64,000 bases of DNA from Mucor racemosus (lineage: Eukaryota; Mucoromycota; Mucoromycetes; Mucorales; Mucoraceae): positions 3,174,501 through 3,238,500 of the forward strand of contig JAPEHQ010000002.1 of NCBI GenBank assembly GCA_027405735.1. The letters are read 5' to 3'. Below, piece by piece: positions 36,252 to 46,985 of this stretch. Under the pieces are notes generated by a model. It saw only the letters and a list, made by a program, of their open reading frames with translations. It had not been told where the DNA came from and searched no databases. The first letter of the stretch is position 1. Each line of letters begins with the position of its first letter. The position numbers and the translations under genes were made by a program.

Positions 36252-39200
36252 TTAGGATCCAAACGTTAAAATCTCATTTACTACACCAGCAGCTACAGTT
36301 TCACCATCTTTACGCAACATGATACGACCCATTTGCTTATTATCCTTGAAAGTTTCTAATGGAATAGGACGTTGAGCTAATTTGATTTGGATTTTTGCTG
36401 TCATTCCCTTTGTCAAACATCTAGGATTTCTCTTTGTCACTTCTCCGGTTGATTTATCTATAATTTCTACGAGTTTAATAACGGATGCTGGCTCATCCAA
36501 GCTACCATGATGAAGAACAACAGGATAACCTGGTGTAATGGGAATACGAATGTCAAAAACAACAATTTGTGCTTCAAATGCTGTTGTTACTGGAACGGGC
36601 TTTGCACCTGTACAGAGTACACAACCATTGCTATATGAAATGTTAATGATAAGATCTTTGTTGAGATAGATATGTTTTTTTACCTTAGGTTCATAATATC
36701 TAAATTGACCAATGTCATCAACACGGAATCACCTGCAGCAGCCCAAGTAGCTGGTTCTTCATTCACTTGCATAGCTATTTTACAGAAAAACAATGAATAT
36801 ACACCTCCTTACATGATATTCCTAATATGTACTTACTTTTAACAAAACCAACTTCATTTCCAGGCACAATCATAATTTGCTCACCAACTTGAAGAGTACC
36901 AGATTCAATATTTCCGGCAACAGAAACACCACCACTACTTCCAATACCACCCTTGAAGAAATCAGTAACACGCATTCTCAAAGGTTTATCTAATAAACGT
37001 GTAGGAGCATCAAATTTATCAATTTGCTCCATCAACGAAGGTCCATTATACCAAGACGTCAATTGAGTAATTTCACTCTTCTTGATCAAATTCTCACCGG
37101 TCAAACCAGATACAGGCACAAATATCACATTTGATTTTCTAAATCCAACTTGGAGCAAATAAGCACCCAATTTAGCTTCAATTTCTTTGAAACGATCTTG
37201 AGACCAGTCAGCCATATCCAATTTATTGATAGCAACAATCAATTGTTGTACACCCAAACTTCTAGCCAAAACAGCATGTTCCTTTGTCTGTCCTCCAGCA
37301 TCAAAACCAGCCTCAAAAGCATTTGTAGAAGCATCTACCACCAGAATAGCAGCATCTGCTTGTGCAGTACCTGAAATCATATTGGGGATAAAATCACGAT
37401 GACCAGGTGCATCCAACAATGTAAATTGACGATGTTGGGTTTCGAAATGATTGGTAGCAATGTCCATGGTAATACCACGATCTCTCTCTTCGCCTGTTTC
37501 ATCAAGCACCCAAGCATAAGCAAATGATCCTTTTCCGATCTTTTGTGATTCTCGTTCAAATTTACGCATGGTGCGTTCGTTTACTTGACCTAAATCGTAC
37601 AAGAAATGACCCATCAAGGTAGATTTACCGGCATCTACATGTCCAATAACAACTAGATTTAATTTGGCCTTCTCGCCAGATCTCTTTTGATATTCTTCGG
37701 CTACATTGACTCGTTTAGAAGCAGGGAGTTTTACAAATGGTTCGGCTGCAGGTTTAGCTGTTGTTTTGTTGCCGAGGCCCATGGCATCCATTTCTTGACT
37801 AATATCCTCTTCGTCGGATAGGAATTCAATAGTTTCCTCTTTTGGTGCTTTGGCGGCTTTGGCTTTGGCAGCGGCAGCGGCAGTTGCATTGGCTTTTTTG
37901 TCTGCGGCAGCTATTGAATGTAATGAATTTTTTTATGTTAGTTTTATTGAATTTATAATGAAAAAAGAGAGAGAGAAAAAAAGAGAGAGAAGAAGAGAAA
38001 CAGAAACAGAAACTATAATTTCTTTCCACTGCGTTGACTTTGGGCAGCAATTACAGTATCGTCAGGACTAGGTTGATCAAATTCAAATACATGAATTGCG
38101 TTTGATTTTTTAAGACCTTGTTGAAATACAGTTTGTGCATCAAATTGCAATGTTTGTTGAGGTTTGAATAAAAATTGTGCAGCTGCGGAAGGTTTTGCGC
38201 ATAATGGATTTTCATAAATTGATTCTTCTTCCTCATCTGATGATGATAATAATTCCTCTAATGTTGAGTTGGGTGTTTCTACAATTGGGGCAGACGTTGT
38301 TGTTGGAGGAGGAGGAGAAGGAGAAGAAGGGAGGGGAGACAATGATTTGATAGATGTAGGCTTCGCTTGTGATTGTCTCAAAGCAAGACCTGCTAACGAG
38401 CCTCCTGCGGTACTAGTGGTGGTTTTGGGTGCTGATTGCCGGGAAGCTAAATGAGCAAGGCTATTCGATGGTTTTTCTGCAGCTGGTGAAGATTTAACTG
38501 CAAGAGAAGCTAGCGAAGGAGCGCTTCTGGTGTTGCTATTTGATCTTTGAGCTAATGTTTGTAAAGAAGATAATGGTTTCTTTCCTTCAGAAGATGAAGA
38601 AGCAAGTGATGCAAGTGAAGAAGTGGCTGGTTTCTGCATTTTCTGTCGTAGTTGAGCCAAACTGTTTGTCGATGGTGTTGTTGATTGACGCGCGTTGGAT
38701 AAACTGGAAAGTGAAGGCATTGCCTTTTTATTACTGTTATTATCGCTCATGATCTAAAAAGAACTGTTTAATTCCATATAATAACTATATATCAAAAATA
38801 GATCATGTATTTACCTTTTAGTGTTAAAATAACTGAAACGGAAAAGAAAAAAAAAGAAAAATCCTTTTTTTTGTGTAATTTTATTTCATATCGCTCTCTC
38901 TCTCTCTCTTTCCCTGTCTTTTTTGAAATGTTAGTTGATGAATCTTACCTTTCTTGGCTTCTTCTTTAGCTTTTTTCTTTTCCTCTAATGCTTTTTCTTT
39001 GGCAATTTTTTCTGTTTTATTTCATTTAATAATCGAGATATCGAAAAGTCACCAACATTTAAAACATACCAAGGGCCCAATCTATTGTCTCCTCTCTATC
39101 AAAATAGTAATACCACAAAGCTTCCTTGATTTCCTTTGCAGTCAAGATGGTATCTTCACCAATAATGCTATAGACATAAGCTAACCCATCATCTAATCTA

Positions 39201-39439
39201 TCTAAATCCTCATTCGATAATTCTGTTTCGTCGACTATAAAACAAAATTTTTAGTATGGCATATTGTCTCTTTTCGTCCATGGCAAAAAATTTACTTTGA
39301 TTTTCGTCGTACTCGCTTTCATATTCATCCTCATCAAGGATATCTATATCAAAATGTTGATAATTACAGTTATAAACTTAATTTGAACCGGGAATTTACC
39401 ATCAATATCCAAATTTCTAACTGCTCTATGGCGCGACAT
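36252..39439 (-). CDS. HBS1: HBS1, ribosome-rescue GTPase (partner of Dom34/Pelota)
   Basis: Seven exons (39439-39400, 39343-39296, 39234-39070, 39011-38949, 37910-36837, 36774-36684, 36630-36252) give 619 aa. The N-terminal HBS1 domain includes [26 protein letters not shown] and the helical [14 protein letters not shown] block; an A/K-rich linker follows. The eEF1A-like GTPase has G1 GHVDAGKST (from residue 195), [20 protein letters not shown]3 DAPGH, G4 NKLD, then domains II and III ([52 protein letters not shown]). HBS1-Dom34 splits ribosomes stalled at mRNA ends. Exon 4 ends in phase 1 and joins the GTPase exon in phase 1, skipping a nested Ser-rich ORF in the 1,038-nt intron 4, which is far longer than any other intron in the window. 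Confidence 0.93.
38013..38750 (-). CDS. Ski7-like Ser-rich ORF nested in HBS1 intron 4 (candidate alternative product)
   Basis: 245 codons from ATG to its own TAA, lying wholly inside HBS1 intron 4 on the same strand. It is Ser/Pro/Ala-rich with recurring SLxxLA units (SLASLA, SLQTLA, SLAHLAS, SLAGLA), an acidic SSSDEEEES patch and, near the end, [18 protein letters not shown]. From memory, a short PSPDD-type patch of this kind marks the Ski7-like alternative exon of HBS1 genes in plants, animals and fungi, where the product bridges the cytoplasmic exosome and Ski complex. None of the upstream HBS1 exons (all phase 1) can be joined to it in frame, so it needs its own start; an apparent 18-nt exon (38,835-38,818) with good splice sites may be its 5' UTR. 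A weak phase-1 donor in CAAA|gtcaac could fuse it to the GTPase. Confidence 0.7.
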   Translation of the reverse strand: MSDNNSNKKAMPSLSSLSNARQSTTPSTNSLAQLRQKMQKPATSSLASLASSSSEGKKPLSSLQTLAQRSNSNTRSAPSLASLAVKSSPAAEKPSNSLAHLASRQSAPKTTTSTAGGSLAGLALRQSQAKPTSIKSLSPLPSSPSPPPPTTTSAPIVETPNSTLEELLSSSDEEEESIYENPLCAKPSAAAQFLFKPQQTLQFDAQTVFQQGLKKSNAIHVFEFDQPSPDDTVIAAQSQRSGKKL

Positions 39440-41270
39440 GTTTAATTATAAGCAAAAGGGTAAAGAAAGTAGATTAAAAAATTATCAACTGCGAGATATA
39501 TAAGTTTTTTTTTTTTTTTTTTGGTTTCATTTATCCAATAAGCGCAGTGAACTTTTCCATCCTAAATCATGCCAAATGATATCATGGTTTACGCAGTAAT
39601 GAATAAAATATGTATTTCATTTTATATCATTAAACGAATAAAGATAAACATGCAATTGATGTGTTAAAGAAGAAAGTGATTTAATCGATTTACAATCTAG
39701 ATGGCATGTTCCATTAAGTGTAGCAAATAGAGTGCATACATAGTAATATACTCGATTTTGTCCTATTTGGATATGTGATTTGATCCGCAGCTTGGGTTCG
39801 TAAAAACAGTTTTGATCAAAGTTGTTTTTTTTCCATCGATATAAACAAATAGGTTAATTCACAGTTATGATAGACGTTTGAAACGCAATACATATGGTAA
39901 ATCAGAATGTTGTATATAGTACTGATTCGTAGTAGTTTATCTGAACATTGTTGTCAAATATAAATAATATTAGAGACTGGTTGTGAACGCAATTCTCGCA
40001 AACTTGGAAAGAGTTTATCTACGTTCATAAGATCCAAAACACCCTTTATTTTATGATGCAACATGTCGACCGATAAATTATACACAAAATATTTTTGATT
40101 AATATAAACTGCTGAGCTTTCCAATAGACTCGAACCCAAGATGTATTTGAATCACAACTGACATTTACTTTATGTTCTCGGAGCAATCCAAAAGATGATA
40201 CTTAAAAACGATTTGCAGTTTCTTTATTAGCAATTAGAAAGCTGATGAATTTTCTCAATTCTATTTACAATTGTGATTTTAAGTGTCATGTATATACCCA
40301 GAATGCCAGAATATAACATAATGTAATAAACCTTTCATCAGAGATTAAACGCACGTTTTATTATGCGTAATGAAATCTGAAATGGCGACCCAAAATTAGG
40401 AAAGGTTTATTATTTTAAAAATTATAGCCGATTTGGATTCATATTCATTAAATAAGAGCAATTTTTCAAGTTGTATTATTTTCTTTTAAGCAGAAGAAAT
40501 GTGTTTTTTTTTCGAAAACTGTTCGATACTTTTTCAAAAACAGCTGTTGGCTAATGAACTCAAGTTATGTTATTCATATACCCACTGCGCATTAAATACG
40601 ACTGTAAAATTTGATTTCGAGTCATTATTCGATTTTATAAAAAAATTCAAAAAATATCTGAAACAACCCATATAAAATAGTTTAAAAACTTGTGAGTTTT
40701 CATTTCTACAGCAACTCGAGGAGGTTGAAACTTTGTAATTCTGTGGACAAACACTAGACGTACTTAAATCGTTTTTAATAAATATGCGCAGTAAGCTATA
40801 GGTGCACTTTGACGATGGTTTTGTCAATACATAATAGGTTGTGGAAGTTGCCCTTTGAGATCATTGTGCAAACGATGTGTATCTACTCTCATGTAAAATT
40901 GGAAGTTGTTAAGTTTGAAATTCATCGAGATAGAGTTCTTGTTGCCAGTTTTTTGCGGTTGTAAAAAAGTAGGTTTCACATGATTTCGGATGGTTATCAG
41001 GTGTTTTTCAAATTTTTGGTTCAATATTGAGTCAAATTACGTCAAATCTTCAAAGATGATGTATTTTCCCTCTACGGGCTATTGTTATCTGTGATTTATC
41101 AAAATATGTTTAGGTTAAATAAAGTTAGAAATTTAATCAAGTAAAGAGATATCGTTTATTGGAATGAAATTAATAGGGTTTATATACTATTTTATTTGAG
41201 GAATTAATGGTGTGGTAAGGTAGTTTAGATGTTATTTAATAGTAATGTGTCATGTTGGTAAGTATAAAAG
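39440..41270. other. Intergenic, AT-rich, possible coding relics
   Basis: No intact gene. Minus-strand stretches at about 39,960-40,135 and 40,570-41,020 read like interrupted protein (for example FEKHLITIRNHVKPTFLQP and RVDTHRLHNDLKGQLPQP) but have stops and no recognised family. Confidence 0.4.
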
Positions 41271-41733
41271 ACGAGCCGAGCCTAGGACGAGCTTGACCAA
41301 AGCTCGCCACAACGAGCCGAGCTTTGTATCACTCGAGCTCGAGCCGAGCTTTAATAAAAGCTCGTTTGACAAAGACGAGTTTTTGACTTTTTTTTAAAAA
41401 GCTCGTTTGAGAAAGACGAGCTTTTGACTTCTTTTCAAAAAGTTCAAATTTAAATAATAATTAGTAAATGCTATGACATTATTACTTTAGATAATTGTCA
41501 ATTGACATTCATAAGTTTGCTTTACTTTAGATATTTGTCACTGGAAAGGTAAAATAAAGCTCGCATTGAGATGATGAGTTTTAGTCGCTGCATAAAAAAG
41601 CTCGTTTGGGGTAAACGAGCTCTAGTCACGCGCAAAAAAAAGCTCGTCGAGGTTGAACGAGCTTTTTTGTAAGCTCGTCTAACTTTAACGAGCCTTGAGA
41701 AAAGCTCGGCTGCATAAAAAAGGCTCGGCTCGT
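41271..41733. mobile_element. Foldback/MITE-like element dense in GCTCG/CGAGC
   Basis: The 463-bp element is bounded by a perfect 13-bp terminal inverted repeat: ACGAGCCGAGCCT at 41,271-41,283 and AGGCTCGGCTCGT at 41,721-41,733. Inside are several smaller hairpin units of the form AAGCTCGTTTGR.AAAGACGAG (about 41,350 and 41,400). The word CATGTTGGTA occurs just outside both ends (41,251-41,260 and 41,746-41,755). No transposase is encoded, which fits a non-autonomous element. Confidence 0.65.
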
Positions 41734-42002
41734 TTAATATCACTACATGTTGGTATATCATGTTGGAATATCGCACTGGCGTATTATGCTTTTGTACCAT
41801 GCTTTTATACCATGCTTCTATACCATGCTTTTAGGAGCATTGTATAATTAATATTTAATTAAAGAACTTCCGGTTCCGGATCTGTTATTGTTTACTTTTT
41901 TGGATTTGACATGATCCGGTTTAAGAATGATACATCAATCTGTCCAAAAATAAAAGAGTTAGTACCAGAATGCAAGTGTACTGGCCTAACATTAATTATC
42001 GC

Positions 42003-42604
42003 AATCGAGCAGTGCGAGCATAAGTAAGCGAGCGAGCCCTAAGCTTGGGATCGATTGAATTGCGCTTTTTTCAGGGTATTACTTGCTTTGGCTTGCTTGA
42101 TTAATTTTTTTTAGCAATTCCCTGCTTGGCGCTCAATGAAAACATTGAAAGTTTGCTTGTATGCTTGCTCGAAACGCTTCAAATTAAAATATGCTTGCTT
42201 GCATGTAAACCGGCTTGCTTGCCTGCTTTTAAATCAAGTAAGCAAACATGTAACATAGGGCAAATTTATTTAAGTAATTTAAGCTTAAAAAATATCAAAA
42301 TGCATCACATTTTGAACTAATATCAGGATAAAAATGTATAGTACAATGCTTGCACTTGCATTCGGATTTCCTCACTTGCTTATATGTATGTTAGTGCTTG
42401 ACTTTTTAAAAAATTAGATAATGCTGGATTTATACTTCCTTGCTTATTTTCAAAACTGAAAATGCTCGATATACAACTGCTCGACAAGCCGTTGCTTAGG
42501 CTTGGGCTTGCTTGAATAACTTCAAATATTTTAGGCTCGGCAAATGCTTACTGAAACTGCTTGCGCTCGCTTGGGTTCGGTTATTTTGCGAACGCTAAGC
42601 CGAT
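42003..42604. repeat. Island dense in GCTTGC/GCTTGG words
   Basis: Over 600 bp the words GCTTGC, TTGCTT, GCTCG and their relatives recur far above background, beginning with GAGCAGTGCGAGC and AAGCGAGCGAGCC and ending with GCTCGCTTGGGTTCGG. Flanks are ordinary AT-rich DNA. No reading frame or terminal repeat is obvious. It lies 270 bp from the GCTCG foldback element and has related composition. Confidence 0.5.
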
Positions 42605-44225
42605 GCAAGAAAGAACTTAGTGAACAAATTTAAATCAGAATATAAAATAAAAAACCCCAGAAGTAAGGGATCCCCAGCGATTACTTTTGACTTTGACGCG
42701 CTGTGGTTGTCTACACAGGCTAATAAGATACTTATAAGTGAACGAGAGAAAGTATCTGATGCTCTTATCAAAGCCAGTAGTGCAGAAATTACAAAAAAAC
42801 TACAGGTAAATGACAAATAAATAAGGTACTTTGATACACATATTGACGATAATACGTTTTATTGTCTTTAAAATACAGGTACCGGTGGTAGAAGAAGAAG
42901 AGGGGATCAGAATACAGCAGATAAGAAAAACAATAGTGAACAGACCTTGCGAGAATAAGATGATGATGGAGAACCCAACTCTGTAAATGAGGATTATGGC
43001 TATTCAAACGAAAGGAGTGATGATGCCACTGACAAAAACTTAGTATACATTTTCAATAATAACGAAGATGAATTTACAAGCATTATATCATCAGATAAAG
43101 GTGCTCCTGCCTATTTGAAGCAACTTAAACTATTCCAATTAAAGGCTTTCAAAAACGCAAAAACAGTTGGTCTGTTTGTTAATGCACATTTGTATCAAAT
43201 TTGAAGTAAAACTTTTTATTTTCATATATTATTTATCTATTGATGCCCTTGCTTTAGATCCCTATATCATATTATACAGTACTATCGAAGAAATTAAAAA
43301 AGGTTAGGCTTATCCTGACATAAATATGGATGACTTATATAAGGAGATGTTGGAGTTTCACAAGTGCGATGCAAATATTGAAAACAAATGTTTGATGCTA
43401 TAGCCGAAGTATTCAGGGTAAATAAGCTTAAAGATTAACATGGATTTATTATGATATTTCATATATTCTTTTCTTTAAGGCATTGGTGATGTTACAGACA
43501 GGGACAGATTAAAGATCAAATTATTTAAAATATATGAAGCCAAAAAAGAATACCGTACAGTCATTGATGTTTTAATCAATTTGTGTGTAGTATACACGCA
43601 GTAAAAAAAATTATGATATTAGGATCCATAAACTAATTCAATTCTTTATTTTAGATTAAAAAAATTACCAAATAATGAAGAAAATATTGATTATACCGTT
43701 GAAGAGCAAAAGCTTCTTATCAACAACTTTGTTGATCCTATACTCAGTCCATTATTGCATAGACCAAAAAAACGATACATTGTCTACGCACCAAGTTTTA
43801 TTACGATTAGCATTATTTGGTATGAATGCAATCGAGGATAACAATGCTAGATGCATCTTACTTGTACAAGTCATAGGTAAATTAAACCCTAAATCAATAT
43901 TATATTTTTTATATTGTGTTCATAAATGTATATATGTTAGGCGCGGTTATAATATACTATGGATGTACAGATCACACAAATGGCCCCCAAATTATTTTCG
44001 AAATTTCAAAAATCAAAATCCCATTATCTATGCAAGATTAACCAGAATTCATCATGAAACTTGATAATCTGAAAAACCTCAGTCAATTCTACAATCGTTG
44101 CTGCGTCAAAAAATGCAACACAACCAACAACATGAAAAGGAAATCTTCAATTGGAAATGTGGATCTTGATAAAATAATGAACATTCACAAGCCAAAAATT
44201 TTAAGGGTATCTGTTGTTGATTTTT
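42605..44225 (+). pseudogene. Decayed multi-exon gene, unknown family
   Basis: Coding-like blocks follow one another with stops and frame changes: TFDFDALWLSTQANKI and SEREKVSDALIKASSAEI (42,620-42,820), NLVYIFNNNEDEFTSIIS and SDKGAPAYLKQLKLFQLKAF (43,038-43,170), DYTVEEQKLLINNFVDPIL and SPLLHRPKKRYIVYAPSF (43,690-43,800), YYGCTDHTNGPQIIFEISK-like text (43,950-44,010) and LDNLKNLSQFYNRCCVKK (44,060-44,115). Separators look like old introns. The style resembles multi-copy hypothetical proteins of Mucorales genomes, possibly transposon-associated, but I cannot name the family. Confidence 0.5.
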
Positions 44226-44600
44226 AAGCACTACGGCTGACCTGTGCTGCACAAGATGATTTCGTTGTGCCCAGGTGGGCTGCACACTATGGCCTGAAGA
44301 GTTGTTGCGCCCACTGAATAATGACTAAAAAGATAACAAGATGCACATGAGAACAACAAAAGAAACTGCACACGAGCACAACGCTAAGCCTATATGTGCA
44401 GAATTATAATAGATTCTGTCCATGTACATGACATTAATCCCATGTGTGCATGAACAGTAGAATTGCCCATCATAAGCATATCATTACCCTTATTTGTGCA
44501 AAATAATAAAATTTGACCATGAGCATAATGAGCTGATCGTATGCGCACAAATTGGTTTGCACATGAGTATTGTGCCGTTCTCAAAATTTCATTGCATTTT
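44226..44600. repeat. Island dense in TGCACA/GTGC words
   Basis: TGCACA, TGTGCA, GCACA and GTGCCC recur densely, starting with ACCTGTGCTGCACAAGATG and GTGCCCAGGTGGGCTGCAC. A smaller related block (CTCACCTGGGCTGCCTGG, CTGCCCATCTGTGCAG) lies at about 53,470-53,560. No gene or terminal repeat seen. Confidence 0.45.
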
Positions 44601-44674
44601 TTACTGGAATAATGGGTTTTTAAATTACATTTGCTTTTATTAATATAGATTATAGACAATACAATTCAATACGT

Positions 44675-46985
44675 TGTTGATGTAGGGCAGCAATACATGC
44701 AAGAACCAATATATTTACAATTATTATCATTTTTTGTAGATTTTTATGGCTATAATATTTACAGCAAGAATGGTTTTTGGTCGGGCATACACTTAAATAA
44801 CACTTACTGCTTAAATTTATATGCAAGACAAATCTAAGATTATATATGTTACTTTATCACTCATCATAAATTTAAACAAATTAACCTTCTTTAAACTTAC
44901 TATTTTAGTTTACAATTGTCAGATGTAAAAAGATTTGTTTTCAAGTATAGCTACGATCAAGACTATGGTTATTAGGTAAGACATTAGATCATTGTTTTTT
45001 TGTGATTCTATATCATTTAAAATTTCATCACTTTTCTGTAACATTTCGTGAGTTTGTAGCCAGTTCTAGCTTTTTATAGAGTAAATATAAATATCATTGC
45101 CGTCAATTTGATCTGGTAGTCAAGAAGTACGTCCAACAATACAGTAGTAAATAATGATATTTGATCTTAGAATGTGGTTAAATGAAAATGTCAATCTCTA
45201 ATGTAGGCTGCTACCTATATTAAAAACATTAGTCTCTTATGTTAGCATGCGTATTCAGATAAACGAAAAGAATACCAGCTTCATAGTCTGATATGCCTTA
45301 TCAAACAGTAAAAATATCCTTGCAACCTTGGAATATGAAAGCAAAAAGAGATAAACAACACACGAAGAAAAGGATTTTCAAGGCTTTTTTACATTATTAT
45401 TTAGCTCGATTAAAACCCTGCTAAATTGCTCATTTTAGCCAATGTAAAAGCAGACTTACAGCGCATAAACCATAAGCAAAACAAAATAGTCAGCAACTGT
45501 TGTTATTATAGAAATTAGGGATACTGTCGAGCCCAGTTTATACTGGTAAATTTGGCTGGAAAAACCCGGCTCGACAACAATGCTCATAGAAATATACATT
45601 TCTCTACCAGAAAAACCGTCTGCCATATTATAGACTCGTTAAAAAACTGCAAAAGCGAGCCCGCAGAGCGACGCCGTAATTGAGCATAGCAAGATCGAAA
45701 GGGTAAATCTCTTATTCTATGAAATATTTCTCAATTTTAAATAAAAATGCGTTTTTTTTTTATTTTTCTTATATTTAACCATGTAAGGTCTGAAAATTCA
45801 GTTTTTGTAGCGGACATTTTCGGGGCTCATTTTATCCTTACCAACACTCATGATTTTGATCAAAAAACAGAAAAATCAAATTTTGATAGCAAAATCAGCG
45901 TTTAAATATACTACATTGTGAGAGAAAATTGTAGCTATAACTAATACACATTTTATAAAAACTTAATATTAAATGTTAAGTAATGAAAATTTGTACTTTT
46001 GTCCAAAAAACGGATTTTTGTTTAAAGGATTTTCATGTAATATTTTGCAATAAAAATGTTTGTTATTTTTTATTGAGCAAATAGAACACTAAATTCGGTA
46101 CATGTGTATATTTTTTAATTTCTTAATTGATAGTATAATTAACTCTAGATTTGCAAAACCAAAAAAAAAAAAATTAAAAAATGTCAAAATTGATGATCTG
46201 GACAAAAATAATCTTTAAAATTAATATTCCGCTTATAAACCTTGTAAGACTTAAAAATAAGAGATTTTATAATACTTGAGAACTTTTTCAATGGTTTACG
46301 ATGCTGTACCCACTTGATTCAAGCTTATTACTGTAAACCTTTATACATGCTAATATTGTGTGATAGTTTATTTGATGATAATATAGTCTTACTTTATAAT
46401 TATTGCGCTAGAGGTAATTTACATTGAGCTTTAATCTTACGTTTCCAATATCATATTGTAAACATAAACATAAACATAAACATGGTCATTACTGAAACGT
46501 ATTGCCGCCTTTTTGTCGTCTGTGTCCCAAGCTAACTTATTCAATGCTTTACTAGAACCAACTTAAGTACTTACAAATGGTTCCTCAGTATTTGCATTCA
46601 AATTCCATAAATTAAATTAACTGGTTCTATTTACAGTAGTATCAAACATATCATCAGCACGCCTTATGATAAATGTCAATCTAAACTTAGGAATATCCCA
46701 TTGTCATTGTTATACAGTAAGCTAAAAAATGCTTGATTTTTGCTAATAATACAGCAACTAAATAAAAACCAAGATGATACATACTAATAGCATATGGTGA
46801 GTATTTAAGATCTAAGTAAGTTTGATGAAGTACTGTATGCTTTTAAACTTTTAAACCCTTCTAAAAATCCTGAAGCAAACACAACGTCTTGGTCATATAA
46901 TTTCTATGCATTAAAATGTTGCAATTTACACTACACAATGAATGTACCTTTTATCTATTTTGACCTTGATGTACATTGTTGGGTA
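44675..46985. repeat. Large dispersed repeat, copy B (inverted relative to copy A)
   Basis: Reverse complement of 1-2,215 along its whole length, in the same order, with moderate divergence. The outer part at 46,930-46,985 matches positions 1-55 and the inner end at 44,675-44,890 matches about 2,020-2,215. Contains the second dynein intermediate chain exon relic. Confidence 0.85.
46450..46690 (-). pseudogene. Dynein intermediate chain WD40 exon, relic (copy B)
   Basis: Minus strand reads GSSKALNKLAWDTDDKKAA then DHVYVY, the same WD40 exon as in copy A but with different substitutions, so the copies decayed independently. Confidence 0.55.

Noticed and set aside
39954..41024. Minus-strand protein-like stretches (possible transposase or host gene remains)
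   Set aside because: Stops interrupt them and no motif could be assigned, so they are only mentioned as possible relics.
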